Source: an uncultured Fulvivirga sp. (GTDB lineage Bacteria; Bacteroidota; Bacteroidia; Cytophagales; Cyclobacteriaceae). Taken from it: a stretch of DNA of 64,000 bases. Made by a program: the position numbers and the translations under genes. The stretch is taken from assembly GCA_947500555.1 (NCBI GenBank), contig CANMSE010000002.1, forward strand, positions 248,001 through 312,000, read 5' to 3'. Shown piece after piece: positions 46,276 to 56,317 of this stretch (within the stretch, counting starts at the first letter, position 1; the number at the start of each line of letters is the position of its first letter). Below the pieces are notes generated by a model. That model was not told where the DNA came from. It ran no database searches and worked only from the letters and a program-made list of their open reading frames with translations.

Positions 46276-49200
46276 ATGAAAAAATTTGTATTCTTACTCG
46301 TATGTCTTTTGCCAATTTATGTATTTGGTCAAACTGCCGGAGAGGTCATGTTTGTTGGCTTCAATGCTGATGGAAATGATGGTTTTTCCTTTGTAACTTT
46401 TGTGCCATTAGAAAATGGCTCAACCATTTATATCACTGATAATAATTGGGATGGTTCTTCTAGCTTTTCTGCAACTGAAGGAGCCATAACATGGGAAAAT
46501 AATACAGGATTCACGATTTCAGCAGGTACAGTTATTTCAGTTAGTGATATTAATGGGACTATAACCACTAGTATAGGTAATTCCGTAGAATCAGATTTGG
46601 GTTTTGATATAAATGCTGCAAGTGAAACCTTGTATATGTTCTTAGGGACTGATGACAGCACGCCAACCACCTTTCTATCCGCAATAGCAAATAACACTTT
46701 TGGAACCTCTCCACCCATAACAGCAACGGGACTTATAGCTGGAGTAAACGCAATTCAGATTACTGGGGATAATGATGTTATGTTATATACTGGAAGCACC
46801 CTTTGTTCTTCTACAATTGCCGCATGTGCATTAGCTATCAGTACTCCTGCCAATTGGGGCACTCTACTGGACGGTAGTGGCGATCAAAGCATTGCAGTAT
46901 TTCCTGATAACGTAACCTCCAATTTTTATGGATTAGTGTTTGAATCTGTTACCTATTATTCAAGAAATGCAACTCTGGGAGGGAATTGGGATGATCCTAA
47001 CTCCTGGACTACGATTTCCGATGGCTCGGGAGGACCATTGGCAACAGGTATATTTCCAACAAGTAGCGATAATGTAGTGATACGCTCCGGTCATACCATT
47101 ACAATTGATGCAGTTGACGATAATCAGGAACCGGGAATTAGTCCGGATGGATTAGGCCGCAGCAATGTAGGTCCATTTGCAGCTTCCAACCTAACCATGT
47201 TTTATCAGACCGGGGATATAATAATAGATGGTACACTAACGGTATCAGGTATCGAAATGATGGTAGAAGGATATACTCAAATCCAGACCGGAGGTTCGTT
47301 TACCCTTACTTCAAGTTTAGTTAACCTGGGGTACATGGAGGCTGAAACAGGTTCATCGTTAAGTAGTGCTGATGATTTGGTGATAGCGGGCAACAGTGTG
47401 ACCATAATCAATACAACTTCTATTTCCAATGATGATCTGATTATTAGTTTTACAGATGCTACCTTATGTGGAAGTGGCACTACTACACTTCAAAATGGCT
47501 CTGGTAGCCAGATAACATTTGCTAATTCTGGTTCTATTAGCCAAGTATGTGACTCTTTTACAGTCAACTGCACCGGGTCCGGTTGCAGCGGCACTTTTCC
47601 TACTGTTGGTACAGGTAGCTTTATAACAGGGAATTCAGGGCCTGCCGGAGTTGGAAATTCTTCAAATAACCAGTTTTGGGTTAGAGCACATGACTTATCC
47701 TTGTCAAACGGTGATGGCGTTAGTACCTGGACTGACGTCTCAGGAAATAGTGCTAACGCTTCGCAATCTACTCCAGATGATCAACCTACATTTACCAGCA
47801 ATGCTGTAAATTCATTCCCTTCACTCAGTTTTGATGGTGGAGACGTTCTTAACCTTGGTGATGTTCTCAACCTGGCTCCGGGTACTGACAGTTGGTCATT
47901 TTTCTCCGCTTTCAATGTGCCAACCAGCAATACCGGAACCATATTTTCCCGAGCAACTACTACAGACCGACAATTCCAATATTATATAGACAGTGACAAT
48001 TTTAACTTTTATTCTGGAAACGTTGCTCCGGCAGGTGCATTGTTAGGGTCTGAAACCGCCACTGGCAGCTGGAATATCGCTTCTGCCATCACTACACCAT
48101 CTTCAAGTGATAGCTGGGTTGCTTCTACAGACGATGTGGTGGGAGGAGCCGTTGGCACAAACACAACCACCGAAGATGTGCTAATTGGCGCCCGTTTTTT
48201 TGATGGAGGAGCAGGTACTACTTTCCGTTTAACGGGTGAAATAGCTGAAATATTATTCTATGACGTTGAGGTAAATGAGGCTCAACGAATTATTATCGAC
48301 AACTATTTAGCTGCAAAATATGACATTGATATTTCTACCTCTGGGGATGACTTCTACGATATGGATGATAGTGGCAACGGAAATTTCGATTTCGAGGTTG
48401 CCGGAATTGGCCAGGCAAGTGACGGATCAAACCACAGAGATGCGAAAGGCACAGGACAACTCAGAGTATTTAATGCAAGTTCATTAGATAATGGAGATTT
48501 TCTTATGTGGGGTCATGATAATGGCAGCCTCGCCGGTACTTCTTCCGGAGTAGATGGAGCGGATATAGAAGAAAGGCTAAATAGAATATGGAGATTCAGC
48601 GAAACTGGTGATCTGGGTACTTTGTCCATATCTTTTGACTTAAGTGACCTTGCCAGCCCATTAGGATCAAATTTACGACTCCTTATTGATAGAAATGGAA
48701 ATGGTTTTACCGATAATGACATCGCCCCTATAGCAGGATCTGTCAATGGAAATACTGCCACATTTTCTGGTGTTAATCTCGTTAATGGAGATAGAATAAC
48801 CATTGGCAACACTGACGCAACCACTCCATTACCTATTGAACTTTTAGATTTTCAAGCCATCAGTAAGTTAAGTAGTGTACTTCTTAATTGGACTACTTCT
48901 TCTGAAGTTAACAATGACTATTTCACCATTGAAAAATCTGAAAATGGCATCAAATGGAGTTCGGTAGCCATGATTGATGGAGCAGGAACATCCCTTGATA
49001 AAATAGATTATTCTTTAGAAGACAAAAGTCCTTTTGAAGGACGATCATATTACAGACTAAAGCAGACAGATTATGATGGCGGTTCATCTTATTCAGAAGT
49101 TGTAACCGTATTTTTTGACGATTACAAAGAGATCTCCATTTTTCCCAATCCAACATCCGGGGTTTTTAGTATAACGGATATTGAAATTAATCCTGAATAT

Positions 49201-49359
49201 CTAAGTCTATTTGATATTCGAGGAAAGCTAATGCAAGTCCGCACTTTCGTAGAGAATAATATTACGGTTATAGATGCATCAGCAGTACCTAGTGGTTTTT
49301 ATATCCTCAAAATTGATGATGGTACTTCTTCGCAGTCGTTAAGACTTATCAAAAACTAG
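46276..49359 (+). CDS. Large T9SS cargo protein with concanavalin-like domain
   Basis: The 1027 residues begin with a signal peptide (ends FGQ, about residue 19). Residues 22-215 have a lamin-tail-like or adhesion-like beta domain (GEVMFVGFNADGNDGFSF). A G8-like strip (WDDPNSWTT, SDNVVIRSGHTI) follows near 235-275, then a LamG/concanavalin-type domain from about 470 to 690 (WVRAHDLSLSNGDG). Next are an FN3-like segment near 860-940 and a type IX sorting domain at the C-terminus (IFPNPTSGVFS to SQSLRLIKN). It is exported across the outer membrane, probably as an adhesin or polysaccharide-binding protein. No catalytic motif is seen. Confidence 0.88.
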   Translation: MKKFVFLLVCLLPIYVFGQTAGEVMFVGFNADGNDGFSFVTFVPLENGSTIYITDNNWDGSSSFSATEGAITWENNTGFTISAGTVISVSDINGTITTSIGNSVESDLGFDINAASETLYMFLGTDDSTPTTFLSAIANNTFGTSPPITATGLIAGVNAIQITGDNDVMLYTGSTLCSSTIAACALAISTPANWGTLLDGSGDQSIAVFPDNVTSNFYGLVFESVTYYSRNATLGGNWDDPNSWTTISDGSGGPLATGIFPTSSDNVVIRSGHTITIDAVDDNQEPGISPDGLGRSNVGPFAASNLTMFYQTGDIIIDGTLTVSGIEMMVEGYTQIQTGGSFTLTSSLVNLGYMEAETGSSLSSADDLVIAGNSVTIINTTSISNDDLIISFTDATLCGSGTTTLQNGSGSQITFANSGSISQVCDSFTVNCTGSGCSGTFPTVGTGSFITGNSGPAGVGNSSNNQFWVRAHDLSLSNGDGVSTWTDVSGNSANASQSTPDDQPTFTSNAVNSFPSLSFDGGDVLNLGDVLNLAPGTDSWSFFSAFNVPTSNTGTIFSRATTTDRQFQYYIDSDNFNFYSGNVAPAGALLGSETATGSWNIASAITTPSSSDSWVASTDDVVGGAVGTNTTTEDVLIGARFFDGGAGTTFRLTGEIAEILFYDVEVNEAQRIIIDNYLAAKYDIDISTSGDDFYDMDDSGNGNFDFEVAGIGQASDGSNHRDAKGTGQLRVFNASSLDNGDFLMWGHDNGSLAGTSSGVDGADIEERLNRIWRFSETGDLGTLSISFDLSDLASPLGSNLRLLIDRNGNGFTDNDIAPIAGSVNGNTATFSGVNLVNGDRITIGNTDATTPLPIELLDFQAISKLSSVLLNWTTSSEVNNDYFTIEKSENGIKWSSVAMIDGAGTSLDKIDYSLEDKSPFEGRSYYRLKQTDYDGGSSYSEVVTVFFDDYKEISIFPNPTSGVFSITDIEINPEYLSLFDIRGKLMQVRTFVENNITVIDASAVPSGFYILKIDDGTSSQSLRLIKN

Positions 49360-49364
49360 CTATG

Positions 49365-50957
49365 TTATTGTGTTGCTTTTGCCATCACATGATATCTAGG
49401 GTCATCAATATCCTTTTCTATTACCCGTTCTAATTTTGGAGAGGCTTTAACCATCAAACGTTGGCATTCCTCGCTAAGATGCTTGATATGCAAAGTTTTA
49501 CCTGCAGCCTCATACTTTTCCACCAATACAAACAATGCTTCCAAAGCTGAGTGGTCAGACACTCTCGACTCTATGAAATCAATCACTACATTATCCGGAT
49601 CACCATTGACGTCAAACTTGCTGTTGAAGGCTTGAATACTTCCAAAGAATAATGGGCCCCATATTTCATAAACCTTGGTTCCATCTTCCAAGAAATGCTT
49701 TCTAGCTCTAATTTTCTTGGCATTCTCCCAAGCAAATACTAGTGCACTAATTATGATACCGGCAACTACGGCTATAGCCAGATCGAAAATAACTGTCAAT
49801 CCGGAAACAGCCACTAACACAATAGCATCACTCAATGGAATCTTATTTAGAATTCTAAAGCTACTCCAGGCAAAGGTGCCAATTACTACCATGAACATTA
49901 CACCTACTAACGCAGGAATGGGTACTTGCTCAATTAATCCGGAAGCGAAAAGGATGAAGCATAATAATGATAATGCAGCAACTATTCCTGATAGCCTTGT
50001 TCTACCCCCCGCTTTAATATTTATAATGGACTGACCAATCATCGCACAACCACCCATACCACCGAATAAACCAGTAACTATATTTGCTCCACCTTGGGCT
50101 AAACACTCTCTATTAGAATGCCCTCTTGTCTCAGTCAGTTCGTCAATTAGGTTCAAGGTCATTAATGACTCGATCAAACCGATAGCTGCTAGTATCAAGG
50201 CATAAGGACCAATAAATTTCAGTGTTTCCCAGGTAAACGGCACTTTATTAAAAATATCAATCTGGAATGTAGGCAAACCTCCTTCAAGTCCAGCTCCGCC
50301 TCCACTTTTGATAAAACTACCCACCGTAGCTACATTTAGATCTCCTATAATCACGATGCCGGAAACTACAATTATTGCTATTAAGGCCTCTGGGAGTTTC
50401 TTATTCAATTTTGGTAAGAAATACATAATCCCCATGGTCAACAACACAAAACCAAACATCAATACCAATTGACCACTTTGTAGCCATACCTTTTCACCAT
50501 TAACCACTTCCTTGAACATGCCCAGCTGGGATAAAAAGATCACAATAGCCAAACCATTAACAAACCCTAACATTACCGGGTGAGGAATCAAACGCACAAA
50601 TTTTCCGAGTTTTAACAACCCAACGATCATTTGTATCACGCCCATGAGAATAACCGTAGCAAACAAATAGTAAAGTCCAAGATTTTCACCTTCGACTCCC
50701 ATGGCATTACCTTGGGCGACTAAAGTTACCATCACCACGGCAAGAGCTCCAGTAGCACCACTAATCATCCCTGGACGGCCACCAAATATTGAGGTAATAA
50801 GGCCAATCATAAAGGCAGCATAAAGGCCTACTAACGGATCTACACCTGCCACGAAGGCAAAAGCTACAGCTTCCGGCACTAGGGCAAGTGCCACAGTAAT
50901 CCCACTTAAAATATCGTTCTTGGCATTAGCCGTACGCTTGATTATAAACTCCTTCAT
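49365..50957 (-). CDS. SulP-family anion transporter with STAS domain
   Basis: The 530 residues contain the SulP/SLC26 core with about 12 to 14 membrane segments and a cytoplasmic STAS domain at the C-terminus (about 430-520, with NVVIDFIESRVSDHSALEAL). Early motifs are GITVALALVPEAVAFAFVAG (in part) and GGCAMIGQSIINI. Family members carry sulfate, bicarbonate or other anions, some with Na+. The substrate is not readable. It is convergent with the T9SS gene. Confidence 0.93.
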   Translation of the reverse strand: MKEFIIKRTANAKNDILSGITVALALVPEAVAFAFVAGVDPLVGLYAAFMIGLITSIFGGRPGMISGATGALAVVMVTLVAQGNAMGVEGENLGLYYLFATVILMGVIQMIVGLLKLGKFVRLIPHPVMLGFVNGLAIVIFLSQLGMFKEVVNGEKVWLQSGQLVLMFGFVLLTMGIMYFLPKLNKKLPEALIAIIVVSGIVIIGDLNVATVGSFIKSGGGAGLEGGLPTFQIDIFNKVPFTWETLKFIGPYALILAAIGLIESLMTLNLIDELTETRGHSNRECLAQGGANIVTGLFGGMGGCAMIGQSIINIKAGGRTRLSGIVAALSLLCFILFASGLIEQVPIPALVGVMFMVVIGTFAWSSFRILNKIPLSDAIVLVAVSGLTVIFDLAIAVVAGIIISALVFAWENAKKIRARKHFLEDGTKVYEIWGPLFFGSIQAFNSKFDVNGDPDNVVIDFIESRVSDHSALEALFVLVEKYEAAGKTLHIKHLSEECQRLMVKASPKLERVIEKDIDDPRYHVMAKATQ

Positions 50958-51132
50958 AGTATCTTGGAAAAGGGCGCAAAGCTATGGTTTTAGTAATAGA
51001 TGACAAAGGGTTCAACAGTATCAAATTAATTAGGTAGTTTGATACATTATATGAAGTTTCCATTCCACTTGAATACCCCTTATGGCCTTCCGGATTCCCA
51101 CTTTCTCAGGAATCCCTCAGAATAGCTTCCTC

Positions 51133-52284
51133 ATGAAAAAAATCCTTTCTATCATTGTTCTTGCACAATTCTTCTGTACTTCTCTTTGGTTTGCTACTAA
51201 CGCAGTAATCCTAGGTTTATCGCAGGATTTTGAAATAAAAGCTGAGAATATGAGTGATTTAACCTCAGCCGTTCAGTTTGGGTTTATCACAGGCACGCTC
51301 CTTTTTGCACTAACAAACATAGCTGATCGTTTCCCTCCTTCTAAAGTGTTTTTCTGGTGTGCTTTGTTCGGAGCACTGGCAAACCTGGGTTTGATCTTAG
51401 ATTTTAATGTCCTTTCTTCCCTACTACTCATTCGATTTTTAGTGGGACTATTGCTGGCAGGTATCTACCCGGTCGGTATGAAGATAGCTGCTGACTATTT
51501 TAATAAAGAATTAGGTACAGCTTTAGGTTATTTAGTAGGTGCCCTTGTTTTAGGCACAGCATTGCCACACTTTATCAAAGTAGTTACAATAGGTTTTGAA
51601 TGGAAATTAGTGATCTATGCAACTTCCGGACTGGCATTTTTAGGAGGTCTGAGCATTCTACTTTTTGTGCCGGATGGACCAAATAGAGCAGCTCGTACCA
51701 AACTCAACTTATCCGCAATAGTGGATGTATTTAAAGCGAAACCCTTCAGGGCAGCAGCGTTCGGCTACTTTGGCCACATGTGGGAGTTATATACATTTTG
51801 GGCATTTGTTCCTGTGATTCTAACTTTTCATAATAACACAAACTCAATCTCTTTAAATGTTTCGCTATGGTCATTCATTATCATCGCTATTGGAGGATTA
51901 GGCTGTGTTTTAGGTGGCTACCTTTCGATAAATAAGGGTATTAAAACCATAGCAGCCATAGCACTTAGTATATCTGGGTTATGCTGTTTGATTTCACCAC
52001 TCATGATTGGTTATGCAAGTACTCCATTACTCCTCCTCTTCTTACTGATCTGGGGAATTACTGTAATCACAGATTCACCATTATTCTCCACATTAGTTGC
52101 TACAAATGCGGCTTCTGAAAGCAAGGGTACTGCATTGACCATTGTAAATTGTATTGGCTTCTCTTTAACTATAGTAAGTATACAATTGCTACAGTCTTTA
52201 TCTACTGTATTACCATTCTATCTAGTTTTCTTACTGCTTCTTCCCGGACCCATTTTTGGATTAGTTAGTCTTTACAGGAAATAA
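51133..52284 (+). CDS. MFS transporter
   Basis: From ATG 51133 (MKKILSIIVLAQFFCTSLWF) the protein has 383 residues and about 12 membrane segments. A motif near residue 55-75 of ADRFPPSKVFFW type and RFLVGLLLAGIYPVGMKI fit the major facilitator superfamily. The upstream start at 51082 would add 17 unlikely residues. The substrate is unknown. A Crp/Fnr-like regulator starts 14 bases after its stop, so this may be an operon. Confidence 0.9.
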   Translation: MKKILSIIVLAQFFCTSLWFATNAVILGLSQDFEIKAENMSDLTSAVQFGFITGTLLFALTNIADRFPPSKVFFWCALFGALANLGLILDFNVLSSLLLIRFLVGLLLAGIYPVGMKIAADYFNKELGTALGYLVGALVLGTALPHFIKVVTIGFEWKLVIYATSGLAFLGGLSILLFVPDGPNRAARTKLNLSAIVDVFKAKPFRAAAFGYFGHMWELYTFWAFVPVILTFHNNTNSISLNVSLWSFIIIAIGGLGCVLGGYLSINKGIKTIAAIALSISGLCCLISPLMIGYASTPLLLLFLLIWGITVITDSPLFSTLVATNAASESKGTALTIVNCIGFSLTIVSIQLLQSLSTVLPFYLVFLLLLPGPIFGLVSLYRK

Positions 52285-52297
52285 CTATTTTTGAACT

Positions 52298-52891
52298 ATG
52301 CCCGCTCAGGAGGAATTTTTATCTATACTAAACAACATCAAGAAGTACGTTGATTTAACAGAAGTCGATGAAAAAGATTTTATTGATATAGTCAGCACCA
52401 GTAAAGTCAAGAAAAGGCAATTTATAGTTCAACCAAGGTTTGTATGCAAGCATCAAACATATGTAGTAAAAGGTGCTTTAAGGAGTTATTTTGTTGGTAA
52501 TGACGGCACAGATCATACTATACAATTTGCTATTGAGGACTGGTTTATCAGTGACTTTAATTCCTATATCACTCAAACACCAGCCACCATTTTTGTTGAA
52601 GCATTAGAAGACTCTGTTATTCAACAAATAGAATATAAGGATGTAGAGTCACTTTGCGAGCGAAATCCAAAATTCGAAAGATACTTTCGACTTGTAGCTC
52701 AAAAAGCCTTTGCGTACTCCCAAAGGAGAGTCTTATCAAAGCTGGACAAGACTGCCGAGCAACGTTTAGAAGAATTTACTTCTATGTACCCTTCGATTGT
52801 GCAACGGGTACCTCAATATACTATCGCTTCCTACCTGGGTATGACACCCGAGTTTCTGAGTAAACTCCGAAAGAAAATGGCTAATTCTTAA
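52298..52891 (+). CDS. Crp/Fnr-family regulator
   Basis: The 197 residues have a cyclic-nucleotide-binding-like N-terminal barrel (DFIDIVSTSKVKKRQFI, AIEDWFISDF) and a C-terminal helix-turn-helix (IASYLGMTPEFLSKLRKK) of short, Bacteroidota type. Key cAMP-binding residues are absent, so the signal is unknown. The TATTTTTG box four bases before the ATG could make a leaderless transcript. The gene is followed by DoxX and a dehydrogenase. Confidence 0.9.
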   Translation: MPAQEEFLSILNNIKKYVDLTEVDEKDFIDIVSTSKVKKRQFIVQPRFVCKHQTYVVKGALRSYFVGNDGTDHTIQFAIEDWFISDFNSYITQTPATIFVEALEDSVIQQIEYKDVESLCERNPKFERYFRLVAQKAFAYSQRRVLSKLDKTAEQRLEEFTSMYPSIVQRVPQYTIASYLGMTPEFLSKLRKKMANS

Positions 52892-52977
52892 TCTAGATTA
52901 AGAGATTTTCCTAAACCAGTTCATTTTAGTTGCATGAGTATCAGTACAGCTTTGTATCTCATCAAAATACAATTATT

Positions 52978-53358
52978 ATGAAGTTAGATTTGAAGGTTAT
53001 TTACACTTTGAGAGTTCTTTATGGTCTACCACTGATCATATTTGGTTTGAATAAGTTCTTAGGATTTGTAGAAGTTGCCCCTCCTGCAGACCTGACAGCC
53101 CAAATGTTTTTGGGAGCCATGTTCAGTTCATATTTGGCTCCAACAGTAGGTTTACTTGAAATAGTAGGCGGTTTACTCTTAGTTGTGCCAAGAACAGCTT
53201 TTGTAGGTTGGTTAGTGCTATTGCCAGTAATTACCAACATTTTTTTATTCCATTTAGCTCATGATTTACCTGGTAACGGCATTTGGCTGTTCCCTACACT
53301 AATGGCTATATTATCCGGAATCACATTTAACGACAAGTTAAACACTTTAATAAAATGA
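52978..53358 (+). CDS. DoxX-like membrane protein
   Basis: The 126 residues from ATG 52978 have four membrane segments with LYGLPLIIFGLNKF and VGLLEIVGGLLLV, fitting the DoxX family. DoxX relatives are linked to thiol or quinone redox reactions, but this member's role is unknown. The stop overlaps the start of the next gene by four bases (ATGA). Confidence 0.87.
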   Translation: MKLDLKVIYTLRVLYGLPLIIFGLNKFLGFVEVAPPADLTAQMFLGAMFSSYLAPTVGLLEIVGGLLLVVPRTAFVGWLVLLPVITNIFLFHLAHDLPGNGIWLFPTLMAILSGITFNDKLNTLIK

Positions 53359-54212
53359 AAGTAGCGTTTATAGGTTTAGGAATAATGGGCAGTCGCATGG
53401 CTATTCATTTAATTGAAAATGACAATGACGTAAAAGTCTGGAGTCGGTCAAAGCATACCCGTGATGAATTCAAACACCCTTCCAAAGTAGTAGGCACTGT
53501 GGATGAGGCTATTGTAGATACTGATGTTGTTTTCAGCATGCTTTCTACTCCACAAGCAGTTGAAAAAGTCTTTTTCGGGAACACCGGGTTGCTCAGTAAA
53601 ATGAAACATAATGCCCTTTGGGTGGATTGTTCCACAGTCAACCCATCTTTTTCAAAATATTCTTATGGGAAGTCTGAAAAAGCAGGAATCCGGTTCTTAG
53701 ATGCTCCGGTCGCAGGATCAAAGCCGCAGGCTGAAAATGCCGAGCTAGCATTTTTTGTTGGAGGTAATAGAGAAGTACTAAAAGAGGCTCAACCTTTATT
53801 GGAAATAATGGGTTCAAAGGTGATTCATATCGGTGACACCAGTCAGGGTTCAGCTTTTAAGATGGTTGTGAACATCATGCTCGGTCAATCAATGGCAATA
53901 TTCTCTGAGGCCACTTTATTTGGTGAGTCAATGGGAATATCAAAAGAGTTTTTATTAGATGTGTTGCCCAACCTGGTTGTATCGGCCCCTTTCACCAAAT
54001 TTAAAGCAGAGGCTATCAAGAAGGATGAATACGATGTACAATTTCCATTGGAATGGATGCATAAAGATTTACAGCTGGCTTCTCAAACAGCTTATGAAAC
54101 CGGGCAAACACTGTATTTAGCCAACGTGACTAAAGAAATGTACGCGGATGCCGTCCGTAAAGGACTGAGTCGATTAGATTTTGCTGCAATACACAAGTCA
54201 CTTGATAACTAA
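53355..54212 (+). CDS. Beta-hydroxyacid dehydrogenase family, NAD(P)-dependent
   Basis: The 285 residues are of the 3-hydroxyisobutyrate dehydrogenase/GLYR1-like type. The cofactor motif is GLGIMGSRMA near 7-16, the substrate motif FLDAPVAGSKPQAE near 115-128 and the catalytic Lys lies in GSAFKMVVN near 170. Probable substrates are small aldehydes or beta-hydroxyacids, as in succinic semialdehyde reductases. It ends the operon with MFS, Crp/Fnr and DoxX genes. Confidence 0.92.
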   Translation: MKVAFIGLGIMGSRMAIHLIENDNDVKVWSRSKHTRDEFKHPSKVVGTVDEAIVDTDVVFSMLSTPQAVEKVFFGNTGLLSKMKHNALWVDCSTVNPSFSKYSYGKSEKAGIRFLDAPVAGSKPQAENAELAFFVGGNREVLKEAQPLLEIMGSKVIHIGDTSQGSAFKMVVNIMLGQSMAIFSEATLFGESMGISKEFLLDVLPNLVVSAPFTKFKAEAIKKDEYDVQFPLEWMHKDLQLASQTAYETGQTLYLANVTKEMYADAVRKGLSRLDFAAIHKSLDN

Positions 54213-54308
54213 TTCAGCGGCTGAATGAATCAAAGTTGCGACTCATAATTGGTCGCAACTATTAACGCATTAGTTTCTGTTAAGTATTTAGGAAAGAAAA
54301 AGTAAGGC

Positions 54309-54698
54309 CTATTTGTATTCAATAATTAGAAATGAGGCAGTGGTTTCGCCAATATTCAATACTTCGTGGACAGTGACTTCACTCTTAGAAAAAGTACTGC
54401 CTGTTGGTACATCCACTTCTCGCGTACCCTCATCACTGATTATTCTGAATTTACCACCTGCCAAGGTATAGCCAGTATGTGGGTTATGGTAGTGTTTTTC
54501 ATGACCAACCCCGGGAGGAAAAACACACCTCAATATTCTAACCTGGTCATTTTCTTCCATCACATTGCACACGCTTTGTCCTTCCCATCCTGCTTCAAGG
54601 GGATCAGGGAGAGCTTTGGTTTCCATACTGTGATCACATCCAGTCAACAAGATTACACTAATCATAAAAAGCAGGTAAATAAAGAGTGTATTTTTCAT
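54309..54698 (-). CDS. Cupin-domain lipoprotein
   Basis: The 129 residues have a lipoprotein signal (LLTGC, Cys about 21) and one cupin barrel with the metal motif HEKHYHNPHTGYTLAGG (His near 73-79) and a later His in VHEVLN. The function and substrate are unknown. It stands between convergent and divergent genes and has no operon partner. Confidence 0.86.
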   Translation of the reverse strand: MKNTLFIYLLFMISVILLTGCDHSMETKALPDPLEAGWEGQSVCNVMEENDQVRILRCVFPPGVGHEKHYHNPHTGYTLAGGKFRIISDEGTREVDVPTGSTFSKSEVTVHEVLNIGETTASFLIIEYK

Positions 54699-54792
54699 AA
54701 ATTTTCGGACGCGTGTCTCAAGCTTGGTTGGTTAGTGCTCTTTTCATTAGCTTAATATACTGAGAATAAGATCGATAATTAATTAGAACTAC

Positions 54793-55731
54793 TTACAAGT
54801 CAATGTTAGGGTCTACAATCTCCAACTTACTGGACGACAACATCGGCTTAGGTATACTCTTTTTAATGTAAGTCATTAACTCCTGAATCATGGCTTCTTT
54901 ATTCGTCCGTCCTCTTTTAATGACGCCCACCTCTCGAGCTTTTGGATACTTACCCCTTATTACATTTATATTATCATCCTGATCTTCGTTTAGTATTAAT
55001 GTTGTCAATTCCGGCAGAATAGTCATCCCTCCTTTGCTATCTACAATTCTTATCAGCGCATCAATGGAGTTACTTCGGTAGATAAAATCTTTGTTTGCTC
55101 TTATTTTACTAACATCACAAAAATTATTGAGCTGATCTCTAAAACAATTACCTTCCTCCAAAAGCCACAATTTTTTATAATCTACGGTAGATAAAGTACG
55201 CTGTTTGATGGGCACCTTTTCTGAAGAATACAAATAGAACTTCTCGTAAAAAAGAGGAATACTATCAATGCCACTGGTAGTAATAGGAGTAGAAATGATT
55301 CCAACATCTAATGTTCCTTGCTTTACTCCATTAACCACTTTTTCGGTGATCATTTCATTGATATCCAACGAAATAGATTCGAAATTATCCTGAAACTCAT
55401 AGGCAAATAACGGGACAAGAAATGGTGCGAGAGTGGGTATTATTCCAATTTTTAAGGTACCCGTTAATCCATCAGATATGTTATTGGCAAAATCTAATAA
55501 CTCCTTAGTTTGGTTCGAAAGTTCGAAAGCTTTGTCTAAAAAACTAACCCCTTCTGCAGTGGGGTTTATAGGATTCGTTGATCGATCAAATATTAGCAAC
55601 CCAATTTCTCTTTCAAGTTTACCTATTTGCAAGCTTAAAGCTGGTTGGCTTATTTGTAGGTGTGATGAAGCTAAACTAAAGCTGCCATACTTCTGCAATG
55701 CTAAGGCATACTGCAACTGTTGTAAGGTCAT
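54793..55731 (-). CDS. oxyR: LysR-family regulator, OxyR-like
   Basis: The 312 residues have a LysR HTH at the N-terminus (LQQLQYALALQKYGSFSLA) and a substrate-binding-like domain. C196 and C205 lie in EEGNCFRDQLNNFC, nine apart, just as the peroxide-sensing C199 and C208 of E. coli OxyR in a similar sequence. This supports a peroxide sensor that oxidises to a disulfide. The gene is divergent from an ankyrin gene. katG and dps in the same window are likely targets. The DNA site is not resolved. Confidence 0.88.
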   Translation of the reverse strand: MTLQQLQYALALQKYGSFSLASSHLQISQPALSLQIGKLEREIGLLIFDRSTNPINPTAEGVSFLDKAFELSNQTKELLDFANNISDGLTGTLKIGIIPTLAPFLVPLFAYEFQDNFESISLDINEMITEKVVNGVKQGTLDVGIISTPITTSGIDSIPLFYEKFYLYSSEKVPIKQRTLSTVDYKKLWLLEEGNCFRDQLNNFCDVSKIRANKDFIYRSNSIDALIRIVDSKGGMTILPELTTLILNEDQDDNINVIRGKYPKAREVGVIKRGRTNKEAMIQELMTYIKKSIPKPMLSSSKLEIVDPNIDL

Positions 55732-55738
55732 AATTTAA

Positions 55739-55843
55739 TATTATACAATCATAATATTAATAAATATTTATTATAGTAGTATTGATATCTTAATTAAGCC
55801 AGTGGAGACAAAATGGTTAATGCTATATTAAACTCTTTCTTGT
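55739..55843. promoter_or_regulatory. Divergent oxyR-ankyrin control region
   Basis: These 105 bases are AT-rich and include AATAAATATTTATTATAG, with imperfect dyads, between the divergent starts at 55731 and 55844. They are a likely site for OxyR autoregulation. No site matching the E. coli consensus can be shown. Confidence 0.4.
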
Positions 55844-56317
55844 ATGATGATGATTGACGTTTTAAGATCAGGTAATAATGAGAAATTAAAGGCATTATTA
55901 TTCCAAAATGACCTAGTAAATAAAAAAGATGAGCGTGGCTTTACACCTCTTATCCTAGCTACTTATTTTGGTAATTACAATGCAGCAGAGATACTTATTG
56001 CTAATGGCGCTCATATAAATGACCAGGATTCTAGTGGAAACACAGCACTTATGGGTGTCTGTTTCAAAGGTCTTAAAGAGCTTGCGGAACTTCTTTTAAA
56101 CGAAGGGGCAAATGTAAATACTCAAAATCATGACGGAACAACAGCACTGATGTTTGCATCAAGCATAGGTCATCTTGCCTTGGTCAAACTTCTTATTGAG
56201 AAAGGCGCACAACCTCTCATACAGGATAAAGATAAAAATACCGCCTTAACGAAAGCACAATTGAGTGGAAACCAAGAGGTCATAGATTATTTAATTGAGA
56301 TTAATGAACCTTCTTAG
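55844..56317 (+). CDS. Ankyrin-repeat protein
   Basis: The 157 residues contain four ankyrin repeats (for example GFTPLILATYFGNYNAAEIL and GTTALMFASSIGHLALVKLL) after a short N-terminus. Ankyrin genes next to catalase and OxyR genes occur in other bacteria, where AnkB supports catalase activity in Pseudomonas. The function here is inference. It is cytoplasmic. Its stop overlaps the next gene by 14 bases. Confidence 0.91.
   Translation: MMMIDVLRSGNNEKLKALLFQNDLVNKKDERGFTPLILATYFGNYNAAEILIANGAHINDQDSSGNTALMGVCFKGLKELAELLLNEGANVNTQNHDGTTALMFASSIGHLALVKLLIEKGAQPLIQDKDKNTALTKAQLSGNQEVIDYLIEINEPS

Noticed and set aside
46276..49359. Six-frame minus-strand open frames inside the large T9SS gene
   Set aside because: They are shadows of a long, repeat-rich plus-strand gene.
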